A stretch of DNA of 64,000 nucleotides from Apis mellifera. Its lineage: Eukaryota; Arthropoda; Insecta; Hymenoptera; Apidae. Each line of letters starts with the position of its first letter. Within the stretch, counting starts at the first letter, position 1. The stretch lies in NCBI RefSeq assembly GCF_003254395.2, contig NC_037643.1:5755458-5819457 (forward strand). The letters are read 5' to 3'. Positions 1-13,120 of the stretch are shown piece after piece. The notes below the pieces were generated by a model. It had not been told where the DNA came from. It did no database searches and saw only the letters and a program-made list of their open reading frames with translations. Both the position numbers and the translations under genes were made by a program.

Positions 1-426
1 ACCGCGAAAGCATCAAATATTTTATGTCTCTTTTCCGGAATCCGCCATTTCCTTGGGTAAGTTTTGTAGACAGGACGCGACGGGACGCGTTTCGTTAAGC
101 CGTGCAAGTAAATGGCGAACACCACTTCCCCACATCTTGAAATCAATCTTCCTGGACGTAAATCCCATTTCCTCTCTGAGCCCTCATTTGCCTTCTTCTT
201 GTCGATCCTCGCCAACGAAGAAATCGATGCACTTTTACGAGTCCTCCTCCTCCTCCTCCTTCGATTCTAGGTCGCGTGATTCGATCGTAAACCAACTTTT
301 ACTATACCTATGGGTACACGATCGAGAAATGCCAATAGCTCGAGGAAATGAAATATAAGCGATAGTGGGAGGAATTTTATTTTTTATTCCACTGCCCTCC
401 TTTCTTCTTATTTTCTCTTTTCTTCT

Positions 427-465
<39 letters not shown>

Positions 466-3400
466 CACTTCCATCTATTCTGATTTCCCTGATTGATTTT
501 TTTTTATTTTCTAATACCTTTTTTTTTCGCTTCCTTCCTCATCTCTGTTTCTCCAACGAGAGGAACTCTCTCTTTCGTTCGCAGTATACGCTCAAGCGTA
601 TAGTCGAGCATAAAATATATTTCAGATAAGTGTACAGGCTTCCATGAGCATAACAGCGGCAGAACACGAGATCGACATGATCGAAAAAACATTATTGCAC
701 TTGGGGATAAGGGAAGATTGTACGCGGGAGACTGTATACTTTGCTGATATATATTTCTCTCGACTATATTATTACAATAAAAGAGTTTGATTTTACTTGC
801 GTGAATATATTATATAGAAATTTTTCCTCGTAATAAGATACACAAACGAAACGTTATTACATTAGAAGAAAGGGTTAAATAAAAAATTTGATTAGAAAAT
901 TACATTTGTGTTGATATATTAATATAATTTTTATTTATTTTTAATTTCGTTTTAATTATGCGTATATTGTATCCATGTATACTGTAGATATGGGTAGTTC
1001 ATCATTTTATTCAATTATTTCAATTACTTCTTATCGTATAATCTATTCTTCTATTTCTGTCTATATCTCTGCTATTCCACTTGCCTGACCACAACAGGCC
1101 AATACTACTTTCTGACTAGGTTTATAACGCATGCACGTCTGATCATCACTGTTCTGTTCTACTTCTAATATGTTTTTTTAATCAACAAATTTAAATTTAT
1201 ACATCTTCGTTGATATATTCTGATTGTCTGAAGAAAAATAAATAAGCTCGACAATTTTTTTTACGAAATTTATACCACAGAGATTTTAAATAGCAAAATT
1301 GTATCCCTTACAAATATTAAATTAATAATTCTAATTCTTTCCAGGAGTTGCTTTCCACAATAATTCCATTTAAACCGAAAAGAAAGGAAGTACGTCGTTT
1401 ATTCGGAAGGAAGTCGAAACTTGTTTCTCCTTTCTGGTCGAGAAACACAACCATGACCCAATGACATTCGGTGTAATTGTTCACCCAACATTAATGCTTA
1501 TGTTACGTCAGTTTGGTCTCCAGAATGGATCGTAAATCCCTCGTAACGACCAACCGGTCGGTGCTTAGTCAAGACAAACTGATATTTACAGTACGTCCCA
1601 TCCTAGAAGGCATTCGTTTCCTGTGCAATTGGAAGGTAAAGAACAACCGTTTACCCGTGGATAACGGTACCAAACAACCACAACATTCTACCTTCGGCGA
1701 GATTTTCACTCACAGTAACAAGCAAGGCTCCCAACGAATGGGTTACATGCAATCGAAAAGGACACCTCGTATACTTTCCCATAATTTTGAGAACGAAATT
1801 CTCGAAACACGAATCGTTATTTATTATTAATCTTGTTGCTAGATGAAAATTACAGCATGCTTTAATAGATAATAGATTTTTTTATCCCGTTGGAAGGTAA
1901 TAGCATTTTGAAACAACGGAGGGAAATTCTAAAGTTTGGAATATCGATGTTCTGCCTTTTTATTTTCTGATACTTGTTTCTTTTTTTTAATTTATCAATT
2001 TATCATATTATCGATACGTATTCATTTATCGAAATGTTTGTTCCATAGGTGGCTTTCATAAGTGGATCATCGAGTAATTCAATTTGTGTTAACAATCGAT
2101 AAAAATAATCTTCTTTAGAATTTATATTTCACATGTATTTATTTATAAAATGCTTCGATAATGTTTTGATATATGAAAGAAATGGTTTCAATATTAAAGC
2201 AACAAACGAAATTATTCGCGAAACTTTGTCTTTTCGCTTGTCCCAGGCGAGCATTTATGGAAATATAATTTCTTCTTCCCGTATCCTTTATTCACGGGTC
2301 GCAGTGAGGAGAAATATAGTTGGCGAAGGGAACTCGTGCCATGTCTAAACGATGCCGTGCAAGTTCCTAAGAAACTGTTTTAAAGGTTAATCGAGTACTG
2401 CAGAAAGCGTATTCTCTGCTTGACTGCTTCAATTAGCTGTCTGAGTAAAGATTCTGCTAAATGCACTTAGCAACTACTTTGCCAAATGAGATCTTTGTGA
2501 CGGGGAAATTAAAAATTGGCTGTAAAAGACTCGCTGTATATTCATCTGTACATGAAAATGAAAACTCATGCCAACCAATTTAAAATCATGCGTCAAAAGA
2601 AATTACGTGATGTTTGTTCGATCATTTATTCAATTTAAATTAACCTTTGTATTTAATTTCCAGAATAATGGTAACCTTGTATTTAATTTCCGAGATCCGG
2701 GAAAGCTTCTGTTCGCCTGTTGAGAAAGGCGAACGACAAACACCTCTTCTCTTTTTAGAATAAAATACGGCACGGAATTATATTCTTTCCAGAGTTCTCG
2801 AAGAATGGGGGAAGAAAAGAAGCGCGTCAAATTTAAAACGAGACCGCGAATCTTTGATGAGGGAGTCTTTCTTTTTTGTTTCTTGCTCGCTCTGAAAGGA
2901 AAAGAAACCCGGCAAGGAAGAGGTTTACCGATAAAATACAAGGTAAAAAAGTTCGGTAAGGAAACGTCGTTACAAGTTCGAATATATTGGTCCAAACTTT
3001 TGTTTTCGAATAGGAAATCCTTACCGAGTTGTTTCTGTAAAATATAAACTAATTAATAATAACTCTGTGATAGGATTATGAATAATGAATTCAAAATAAT
3101 CTTTAGATCCACTACAGATTCGTTACTATCGATAAAAATTAAGAAATTTTAATATCACGTAATTCGTCTCGATTAAATTCTATTGAAATTAGAAAAACTT
3201 TAAACATATAATTCCGAAGGTGGTGAATTTTAAAAGCGCAAAGAATACTTTTCTGTTCATCTCGATACGACTTCTGGTTCCCGAAATATCATCGTATAAA
3301 GAAAAGGATGATTCTTGTCTCGCTGACAGATGAGATTCCTAAAAAAACATAGTAATATTTCCAAAAAAAGAAAAATGTAGATCCACTGTAGATACATTCA

Positions 3401-3660
3401 CATCCCTGCACTTCCATAATTATTACGAAAACTTTAAATTCTTGTATCTGGAAAAGAGTCTTCACACTATGTATTTCGACTTTTTAATTTTTACATCATA
3501 CAAGGATCCATTGTTATAATAGCAACGATAACAATCCTACGAATAATTCCCTCTCCAACTACTCACATTATTACACGATCCACAAACCAATTTACGAATA
3601 TATTTATAAAACTCAAGTTCAAACTCCTTCCTTCATAAATTCAACAACGATCATTCTCAC
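1..3660. other. AT-rich sequence without a gene
   Basis: The open frames (longest 121 aa minus at 2630-2995 and 105 aa plus at 1513-1830) overlap others on the opposite strand, lack domains and have no matching splice partners. Nothing else is seen beyond the AT repeat. Confidence 0.6.
430..462. repeat. (AT)n microsatellite
   Basis: About 16 uninterrupted AT dinucleotides between T-rich stretches. Confidence 0.95.
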
Positions 3661-4290
3661 GAAACCCTCCTCGCCCTGTAGTCGCGCAGGGGCGAAAATC
3701 CCTTTACCGGAGGAATATCGTTCCCGACAGCGACTCTCAAGACAACGCGCATTAGGACACGCAACTTCTTCCCCGACTAATCGAATGAATTGGGCCGCGT
3801 TATTTCACAGCGTGGAGCGCACCAAATCTACTTACGCACTGCGAGGCAGGGCGTTCTTACGCAGGGCTCCAAGTTTTTACTCGAAGGTCCGGCCAAGTAA
3901 TGCCATCACGAATACCTTTCCTAAAGGGATCCCGTGGCATTTTAAGGAGGAAGAGGGTTATACCAGCCTAAGTGCACGCCGGCTAGGGTTACCACTATGG
4001 CTTGTAATATTACCCGCGGCTTTTCGCCCCGGAGACGGGGACGAAAGATTGCGCGGGACGGGCGCTAGACGGAGAAACGTGAAGGAGCCGTAATGGTATT
4101 TCCAACGAAGAGAAGGGTGCCCCGCCATATTCCTACCGATGTTTACACCATCGGGTTGAAAGTTTTCGGGGCGATATTCGGGCGAGAAGGCGACTCGAAT
4201 GGGTATCGCGGCTGTGGAATTAGAAGAAAAGTCGAAGGAGGGGAAGGGAAATTGTCCCGATGCCGCTCCCGTGGTCGTTGAATTCGGAGT
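3660..4290. other. GC-richer island, no credible exon
   Basis: Abrupt rise in GC. Two plus-strand frames (102 aa at 3785-4093 and 62 aa at 4093-4281) abut through a TAATG overlap. Neither resembles a known protein and both are rich in Arg/Gly, as expected from random GC-rich DNA. Confidence 0.5.
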
Positions 4291-5165
4291 CGTTTCATTC
4301 GAGGAGGGATTCGAACGAAATCTAAAAAGTTTGATCTAAAAGTGGAATGTGTCGAGGCAAAGTTTGTGAGAGTATGAGCACGAATCGTGGAAAATAAGGT
4401 TCTTCTTTTTGAAAAGGGATATTGATTCTTATGGGATTTCTAATCTAATAATCGTGTCTCGCTCTCTTTGAACACTCTTGAGCGAAAAGTGTGTAATCTT
4501 GTACATGGGGTGAATTTAGGGATATAAGAGTTTGTAATTCCGAGGGAAGAAGTGAAATATCCTTATAAAATATTAAACTTAAACAGGAAAAATCTATTCG
4601 ACTATTTTCAAAATTTATACAGATTTTACGACCTATAAGACACATAAATTTTTCAAATATTCGAATCGACGAACATTTTTACGCTTTATTTCTCGTTCAT
4701 CAAATTCACCCCTAAATTCACCCGTTATTTAAAATGTGAACGTACCGAAACGAAATCTCACAATGCATCCATCAGTCATTTCATATCCAACCCGCGCATC
4801 TCCCCTACGATGATACGATATTATATACAACCAAGGGGAGAATACAGAAGAAACAGCGACTCGGAGAAAAGAAGAGATATATTTCTCAAATTTCTCAACC
4901 GTGCTTCCCTCCCTCCCCCTGATTATCAAAAAATCGCGTCAAGTCTAATAAGTATAAACGCCCCACTCGAGACACGGCGAGGGAGAAATTCACGTCGCCA
5001 TTCCGCTCGTACCTTTTCGAGTCCTCGAGTACTCGAACGATGGTGTAGGAAAGGGACGGGGACATCCTGTGGGAGAAGTGGTTCTCGCGCCGTTCTTTCT
5101 GGAGGACGCGAAGGGGGGAAGGGCAGAAGATCTTTGGCCCTGGGTATCCAGACAAAGCTCTAGAA

Positions 5166-5184
5166 AGAGAGAGAGAGAGAGAGA
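5166..5184. repeat. (GA)n microsatellite
   Basis: About 9 GA units at the start of a region of strong purine/pyrimidine strand asymmetry. Confidence 0.9.
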
Positions 5185-5207
5185 CATTCTGTAAATTGGA
5201 TTACTTT

Positions 5208-5575
5208 CGCTTTCTTCTCTCTCTCTTCGAATCGTCTCGTTCGCTCTCTCTCCCTTTTCTTCCACCGTGAAATTAATATCCGAAGATGAAAGAAGCTGCG
5301 GTCCACACTCGCTGCGGATCACCCTTTCTACCTTCCCTTCTGTCTTCCCCTCCCTCCTCCTTCCTTCTTTTCTTTTCACTCCTTCCCTCGGTGACCCCTC
5401 GACCCGCCATTTACATAATATGGAATAAATCGTTGAAATTCGTCGACGACCCTCTGACACTCTGGCTGCTCCACGTCGAAAAAAAAAAGAAGAAGAAGAA
5501 AAAGGCAGAAGGGAGGAAAAGGGAGAGGAGGATGGAAAGGAGAAAGGAAAATACCATTACAACCGTCTTAGCGGT
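5208..5575. repeat. Polypyrimidine then polypurine blocks
   Basis: Pyrimidine-rich at 5208-5263 and 5322-5390, then almost pure purine at 5478-5553 (A-run, AAG repeats, AGG-rich). Frames here translate to Lys/Glu/Arg or Ser/Phe/Leu runs and are not protein-like. Confidence 0.8.
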
Positions 5576-5929
5576 TGATAAGTAATTATGACACGAAGCG
5601 GAGAAGGGAAAATTCTGGTTTCGGCAACTCGGATGATTTGTTTTTTTCGGCGAGGAAAGGAAAGGAAGGCAAATTGTTCGTTCGGTCGAAAATTAAGCGT
5701 AATTTGCCGACCCGGTCCGGTTATTCATCGAGGTTATCGATTCTGCCTATTTTCGGTTTTTCTTCTTCCTTCCTTGTCCTTTTTTTTTCTCCGGTCTTTT
5801 TTATTTTTTTTTATTTTTCGTCCGTGCGCATAGTAACCGTATTTTTTACGATTGCGGCGGGAAAAGAAACGCTAACCGGGGTAACGTTTCGTATATATAT
5901 ATATATTCCGGTCCTTTCTTTTTCTTTTT

Positions 5930-5957
5930 CCTTTCTTTTTTTTTTTTTTTTTTTTTT
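5930..5957. repeat. Poly-T tract
   Basis: More than 20 T residues (about 5936-5957) after a CTTTT-rich lead; part of the T-rich stretch from 5760 on. Confidence 0.9.
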
Positions 5958-6964
5958 GTCTTGTGCACGCTTCGCTTCGAGAAAAAGGTTTGCTTCGACG
6001 TAACCGGGAGCTGTGAAATTATCTGAAGTATCGGGAGGCTTTTTTTTTTGTTGTTCCTGAAACGTGTCGGTTAAAGGCGACCTTAAACCAAGGTGTACGA
6101 CGTGGAGGAGGACTAAAGTCTTCTCTTAAATTAACCGTGCGTCTATCTACAAAGTACCTTGGGTGAAATTAATTTCCTACGAGAATTTTTATAAAGCTGT
6201 ATAGAACCCCTCCTGAGAGTTTTCTGTCCTTTGTGATGTCTAAAGATAAATAATATTGGATTAAAGTTGTAGAGGCGAGAGAAATTTAGTCTTATCTCTT
6301 TTCCTTTTTTTCTTTCCTTTTATATTCATAATTTTTTCCCTATATAATCAATAACTTTATACAAAATTAATTGATGGATTATAAAAATAATAAAACTTAA
6401 TATCAACGATAATTTTGTAAGTTTTTAACGTGTACTTTTGAGATTAACAATAAAAATAGATTCAATCGTGACAGATTTCATCGATTCGCCAAAATAAAAA
6501 TGGCTTATCATTATCACAAATTTCCCAATTCATTTTTAATTCGTTTGTTCATCAATTATTTCTAGAATAATTTACAATAAAAAAAAAAACATATTACATA
6601 GAGAAATACAGCAACAATCCCTATGTGTTTCAGATCTAAAGAAAAAAATCCTTTGTTTTCCCTTGCATCCCCCGCAAAATTTCTCGACCTCGTGTTAACC
6701 GGCAGCATTTACCCGCGGATTCTTCGCATCCATCGCCGCGCTTTTCGAATAAACTTCTATTTACCGAGCATCAACCAGCCGAATTGAGGATTATTGGATT
6801 CTCGTTAGAGCGGGAAGCTATCGTCATACGAAAATCCGCGGCCGGCTTTAGCCGTGGCAGTGATGCGGTGCAGCCCCACACCATCGAAGATTATCGATGA
6901 TGGGGGGATGGTGGTGACTCCGTAAGGCGCATCCTTCCCAACTTTATCTCATAAACCGATCCCC

Positions 6965-6990
6965 AGAGAGAGAGAGAGAGAGAGAGAGAG
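6965..6990. repeat. (AG)13 microsatellite
   Basis: Thirteen uninterrupted AG units inside a GC-richer island. Confidence 0.95.
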
Positions 6991-9423
6991 GGGTCTCCCT
7001 TATCGATCCTCTGTCGGCACGATAATGGATAGAATAATTACCAGAATAATTAGGACGTGGCGGTGGCAGGCATTGAGGAGCATCGAAGCGCGCGCGATCC
7101 GGCTAAAGTCGTTTCCGACTATTATTTCAGGCTTGAACACCTTCTCCTTGTTGTGCATATGCATTTCATTTTATGTGTTATGTGTTTTGCTTTTGCTTTT
7201 TTTTTTTATTTATTTCATTTCTTATTCGGTTTCAGCGTTCCCGAGAAAAGTGGACTCATCAAAATGGGATACGATGATCATAAATATTATTTGAAATAAA
7301 AATATTATTAATTTTCAGATGAAGTTTAACAAATGCGATCCATTCATTAGTATAATATAATCGGGTTTGGAAATTGTGCGAATAAAACGTTTTGATTTGA
7401 GGTTAAAGAAAAAAGAAATCGTCACACGTTCTTGCGATTCACAATTATTATACTGCGGAGCCGAAAAATACTAGAAAATCTTGTTTCAATGGAATTAAAC
7501 GCACAAAGAAGTATTAAAATTCACAGTTCGCAACATTTGACGATGCGAAGCGCAGTAGTGATAATTGATACGGCCTCTTCCCGTGTCTCTTTTTTGCTTT
7601 ATTAATTAGCAAATTGATACAGCATCGATGTTTTCACGGTCTCTAAATGTTACACGATGTCACGACTCCTCCCCTCCCCTCACCCGTTTGAAAAACGAAC
7701 GAAACAAGCAATATCATCGGCCAGATCCATCAACGGATCCGTCTATTTCGTTAATAATAAAAGTGCACACCGCGCCCCTCCCTCCACCCACATAAATTCC
7801 ATCCACGCTGTATAAACGCGACATCATCGAGAACAAAGTATACAGACACAAGTGTACAAATGTACCTGTAACGAGGGGGAAATTGTCGGCGCGTGTTCAT
7901 AACATTTTTTAATTAGCGAAAACCGCGATGAAAAATAACAATAAAAAAGAAAGATAAAAAATAAAAAAGAAGGAAAAACGGAAATTGCAGGAAGCGTACA
8001 ATGGAACACGGGGGGAATCGAGATTCATGTATATATCGGTGTTAAAAATCGGTGCGAGTAGAAAATATTAAACAGCTTGTTTTCGTGAATGAGTATTTAT
8101 CGTTTCGATGCTTGACCATTGTGTATTAAAATGGGTATACATAATTCCGCGATATTTTTCCGTTCATCCATGGAAATTTCTCTCGAATTAAATTTCGATC
8201 CTTCTTTAAATTTTCAATTTTTCGTTTCGCGAATATTTTCCAATACTACTTGGGAGGAAGGGGGGAAGGAGGAAAGAAATGCCTTAGGTCGATCTTATCT
8301 CGAAATTTTCTGTAAACTTTGCATAGAGATACTCCGTTTAGAACGGAAAAAGTGGAGTGGTTCGAATGAAAATTCCAGGATCTCGCCGATTCCTCGTCGT
8401 CAGCAGTTTTCTTTCGCCGTTAATACACCATACTTTGATCGAATTCACGTTATTTCGTGATATATGGGATTATATCAATTTACGAGATTAAAAAATCGCT
8501 CAAAGGGTTGTTCGAAAAATTGTAACAAATGATAGGATAATAATAAATCTCTTCAATTTATTATTAATGATCTGCTTTCTCTAAATAAATTCGAATAAGT
8601 ATAACTTGATTTCGATCAAATTTCTTACATTCTTTTTTTTTATATTTTCAAAACGTTATACCATGATTATTTAACAATTATCAATCTTTAACCCAACTCT
8701 GATAATACATATAGAATATAGAAATTTTGTTTTTAGCTTTCTAAAATAAATTAATCCGCTCGATTCGCGCCTCGAATTTCAATTCGCGCGAAAGGGGGAC
8801 GTTCTCGACGAAATAAGGAGTGCGAGTCCTTCTTCCTCCCACGGTCCATAAATGGCGCAGTGATCCGAGAATGCATTAACAACTTTGGCATTATCAATTC
8901 TCGTATAATACCGCGGGAGAGAAGTTGGCCTGCAACTTTGCCACCCGCTTTGCCACGCAAACAAGCCTATGTTTCTGTATCGGGTACGCAAAGACGCAGG
9001 CGTCCAACCTATCAAGATTGAGCAGAATAATAATTTGGACGGCAGAATAAATTTTTTTTCTTCCTTCCAAGATAAAATAGATTCGACTTGACGGACTCTA
9101 TAAACACCTTTTACAAACAAATTAATCCAATGATCTTGATTAAACTTTAAGAAAATTATCTTAATCAAAATCTTACGTTTTAAAATCAAGATGATAATCG
9201 ACTAGCGAACAATCATCAAGGAATGAAAAGAATAAAAATATTCACACTGTAAATATTATCACTTGCAATCAGGGGATGATTGACTCGGCGTATAAATAAG
9301 ACGAAAGATGAATTCGCGAGGCGGATGTGGATGTTGAACGCGCACGCACACAGATTTAGACGAGCAATATCGTTTCCAAACGCCTATGTAGAGGGGGTGT
9401 CGCACACACTGGTTCGCGGACCA

Positions 9424-9474
9424 GCGCATCGAACAGGGTTCCCCAGCCCCTTTGGGGCTGGCTTGTTCGCGCGC
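9424..9474. other. GC-rich hairpin
   Basis: The core is CCAGCCCC (9443-9450), loop TTT, GGGGCTGG (9454-9461), an uninterrupted 8-bp GC stem. Beyond an internal loop, GAACA (9431-9435) pairs with TGTTC (9464-9468), and GCGC near 9424 can pair with GCGC near 9470. It sits in a GC island, not next to a called gene. Confidence 0.45.
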
Positions 9475-10218
9475 GACTAGCTACGTGACACATAATTCAA
9501 CCAACTCCATAACCAAGTTCGAAGTTATACAGGCCCGGCAGCCAGCCTTCCACCCCCAACTACTGTCCCTAGACTACGTTTCCCTCCGACGACGATAAGT
9601 TGCATAGTACTTACCTGGAAGCTACGCCAATGCTGGCGAGGCATTGCCTCGTTGCCTTCGATGGGGTGGCAAGATTGTGTATCAGCCTCGCCAACTCTTT
9701 TCCTCTGGAACAGATTGTTCGATGCGAAATTGTTGAACGAGATGATTATTGAGGGATATATCGAGGGAAGAATATTTTTATTCATATATTGTATAGTAGT
9801 TTGTAATTAAAATATTCTTGAGTTTCAATGTTTTTAAGTATCTGTTCATTATTCGAGGGAATTTTTCATTCAACAGATTAAAAATCGAATAAAAAGATTT
9901 TTATATATTTTCTAATCGATTTTAATCGATTTTTAACCTGATATCAAAATTAATTTCTTTTATCAATTTTTTTTATCCTTAATGATAATTTGATAATTAT
10001 ATAATTTCGTGTATTGTATGTAATTATGAAATTTTTCAATATGTTTCAACGTTGACTTCTCGTTATTATATTCTGATATCTTATTTTTTATTTTCTAATC
10101 ATCATTTTTAATCATTTCAGAGACTCTCCTGATTATCCCTTAGTTTTATACTCGTTCCTGAACTTCCATTTTGCTGGTATCCAGATGATGTCGCGTGTTA
10201 GGGTATTATCTGTCGAGT

Positions 10219-10332
10219 CTAACTCCAAGAGTTAGTATAGTCGAGCAAGGATTATGCTTGTCCCCGAGTGTGAAAAGTTTCCAAAATCTCGAAACTTTAT
10301 CAGGGTAGTGTATTCAAGGAACATAATACTAC
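10219..10332. other. Cluster of four stem-loops
   Basis: Seen: (a) CTAACTC/GAGTTAG at 10219-10235 with a 3-base loop; (b) GCAAG/CTTGT at 10245-10261, including one G-U pair; (c) AAAGTTT/AAACTTT at 10274-10298; (d) GTAGTGTATT/AATACTAC at 10305-10332, with a bulge. They follow each other without overlap in a locally GC-richer patch inside a very AT-rich region. This could be a structured RNA, but no promoter, family motif or homologue is recognisable, and short stems arise by chance. Confidence 0.25.
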
Positions 10333-12638
10333 AGAGCAGGTGTTGTATCAAAGAAAAATCCCACGAAAAATAGAAGCATTTTTTTTACAAAAATATTATA
10401 GATTCACGTGCATACATTGCAATACATATAATAATTCAATGAATTACGTACGTAATTTTAATTAATTTTAATAAATCTAAATAATTCACCAAAAGTAATT
10501 CCGAGACACGTTTGATTTGGAATCGTTAATAAAATTGAAGAAAAGAAATTAAAAGAAAAAAATCCTTTCTCGTGGGATTATTAGGTTATTATTAGCATAA
10601 TCTTAATTATTATAATGAAATCAAAACGCTTACAATTCATAAAATAGCGTATTATTTATTGTTAACGAGCCTCATTCGATCATTCAGTTGCACTATCGAT
10701 TGGTGCCGATAATTTATTTCAAACTTCTACGTATAGTCCAATATAAATTACTTCCTCCAATAAATAATTACCGTAAATGTACACCACAGAAGCCAGATCA
10801 GATAAAAATCCCACGAATAAATAATTCATGGATATATATTTCACGTCATTTATAAAGCCAACGTTTCTCGAGCAAGAAAATAGCTCTCATTTTTATCGAT
10901 GAAACATTCACAAATAATCTCTTTCACACTATGACGTCCACTTACTCATTTATTCCTGACAGCCATACCGAAATACTTCATATTGTCTTGTTAAATCATA
11001 TCGTCTTACTTCATTTTATTATCGAATCACGATAAGAATGTTCTGATTTAATTCCCTATTTTCGAATACACTCGTTAAATAAAAGTAATACAGGGCAGAC
11101 ATACATAAAATGTCACTTGGAAGAAATATCATAGAGGGAATTCATAAAATTTTCATCATAGATCATAGATTTCGAGTAGATTTTGATTCTCACGTTTAAT
11201 ATAATGACACAAGAATAAATTAAAAAACGCAATTATTTTAAATTAAGATAGTTTAAAGTGTTGGAGTTAAAGATCTTCGATAAATTCTCTTGCGTAAGAG
11301 GCAACAAATTGACATTAATAGCGAGGTTTTATTTATATTATGGTTGAATGGAGAGAAGAGAGAGAAAAAAAAAAAAAATCGTAGCAAAAGATGAAACAAA
11401 ACTAATGTTTTTTTTTTTCAGGTACGAGGGAAGATTTATCTTTAAATAGATCGCGAAACGACAGATTAAATTCTATGGGTCGCAGTAAATTCGATCTACA
11501 AAGATACAAGAAATAGAACGAAGTTTCTATTACAAGTAGAAACTGTATTCTCTTACGAATTTCTGGAGAAAAAGGAAGGAAATGTTCGTTTAATTGTATC
11601 GCGAGGATTGATTTATAATTTCCTTTGGATTCGAGGATTCATGTTGCAATGAATTTGCAGTTTAGTTCGTATTATTTTTATGTTATTCTTCTTATTTTAT
11701 TTATTATGAAATCAAAAAAAAAAATTATCATATCTTATCATCATCTTATGTAAGCTTGTTAATGTAGAATATGATAATTTTTAATTATCTTTTATAACTT
11801 TTAAACGTGGGATCTCTATGTTATTTAACAATATTAAATATTTATAAATATTTATAAAAAGATAATAAGGAAGAATGATTCTTAATATGTATAAATATGA
11901 TAAATTTTTCCACTTAAAATACAAAGTTTAACTTGCAAATTACAGATCAATAGTTCCTGTTAATACAAATATTACACGATAACCGAATAAACACAATAAG
12001 AAAGAATAAGTTTCCTCGACCAGAAGATTAAATCGACCAAAAAAAAAAAAAAATTCTCCAATAACAACAAGATGAATGATCAACAAATATACTTACTTTG
12101 ATAATCTACAATATGAAAACATCTCGAGAAGGAAGGAAGGCTCCTTGTTACATCTTTTTCTATTTCGCAGAACGATTTATGCTTTGATGTATACAAATCA
12201 AGGCGAAACAGTATACAGCAATAACGTAAAATTGATACTCGCCATCAATCTGATCTTCCTTCGTGACGGATGAAGAAAGCGAGTGAATCAACAACGATGA
12301 TACGTCGAACGAGAGGACACGATCGAAAATCGTATTCGTTCGAATATACGCATCGACGAGATCTATGAAAGCGGCAATCCGTGAAATCGTCGAATTCGCC
12401 CGCGACAGCGAAAACGTCCATGTTTTACATCTTTTTCCGTTTCGTCCAGAGGAAACGAAGAATCATCAGAGTGTTTTTGTCAGAAACAGATCAGCCGGGA
12501 AGACGCCACGCCAATTCAATCAGAAAGATTGCTGGTAACTTGTGCTATTAAGCCTCAGAATCCTAGACGTACAAGATAAACGAGCTTATTGTGATTTGAA
12601 ACTTTTGGAATAATTTTACGGTATTTTGATTTTAATTC

Positions 12639-12665
12639 CTTTCTTTCTTTCTTTCTTTCTTTCTT
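12639..12665. repeat. (CTTT)n microsatellite
   Basis: About 6.5 CTTT units, 255 bp before the left inverted-repeat arm. Confidence 0.95.
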
Positions 12666-12920
12666 ACTTTTCTTCGTGACTAATAAGATGAATTGTTTTT
12701 TAGATGACGACGCAAAATTAACGATTTATAATTGCAAAATCTCGTGGAAATTTTTTCACTAGGTTTGAATTCAAGGAATAAAATTATTCCACAAGATGTA
12801 AAAATTTAATACGTGTAATAAGAATTATTCTTATTGATTAAAAAGTATGAAATTCAATGGTACACGTGAAATTCCAATATTAATAATAACTTGAAAATTA
12901 AAATTTGTAAAACTCAACTC

Positions 12921-13120
12921 TTGGAAAACTTTTTACTATTGATTTATTTGGGAAAGATTCGGCGAAAAGATTTCTACGCATAGAAGATCAAAATTTCTTG
13001 TTTTACAATAAAATTATAACATATAATATTTCAAGAAGTATGCAGTAAAATTAATTATTTAAAAATAGAATCAAAAGCAACAAGATGATAAGAAACAAAC
13101 GCATCTTCGATATAACATTT
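12921..13120 (+). repeat. Left arm of a long inverted repeat (200 bp)
   Basis: The reverse complement of this stretch matches 14485-14685 along its whole length, with about 12 differences (about 94% identity by eye) and one small gap. The outer edge is TTGGAAAAC and the inner edge is TATAACATTT. Similarity stops abruptly at both edges. The arm is non-coding. Confidence 0.9.

Larger units (their letters stand above)
4290..9280. other. Mixed non-coding stretch
   Basis: Polypurine/polypyrimidine and T tracts dominate to 5960. A GC-richer island at about 6660-7140 contains short inverted repeats (CATCGA/TCGATG near 6883-6900). From 7300 to 9280 the sequence is AT-rich apart from a patch near 8760-9010. 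All frames are low-complexity or overlap on both strands. Confidence 0.5.
9280..12920. other. GC patch then AT-rich desert
   Basis: A GC-richer patch (9280-9700) carries the hairpin. 9700-12920 is AT-rich with very few open frames over 60 aa, apart from the stem-loop cluster at 10.2-10.3 kb and a locally GC-richer patch near 12290-12560. Confidence 0.5.

Noticed and set aside
3785..4281. Two abutting frames with a TAATG stop-start overlap, like a translationally coupled pair
   Set aside because: Such coupling is bacterial; the sequence is eukaryotic, and neither frame looks like a protein.
4290..4320. GGATTCGAAC as a minus-strand tRNA T-loop
   Set aside because: No pairing T-stem and no D-arm at the right distance.
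5575..6003. 142-aa plus-strand frame
   Set aside because: The longest single frames here come from T-rich and CTTT-rich DNA (Phe/Ser/Leu runs) and overlap an unrelated frame.
8779..9189. 136-aa minus-strand frame
   Set aside because: No domain, overlapped by a second minus frame, no splice partner and no family resemblance.
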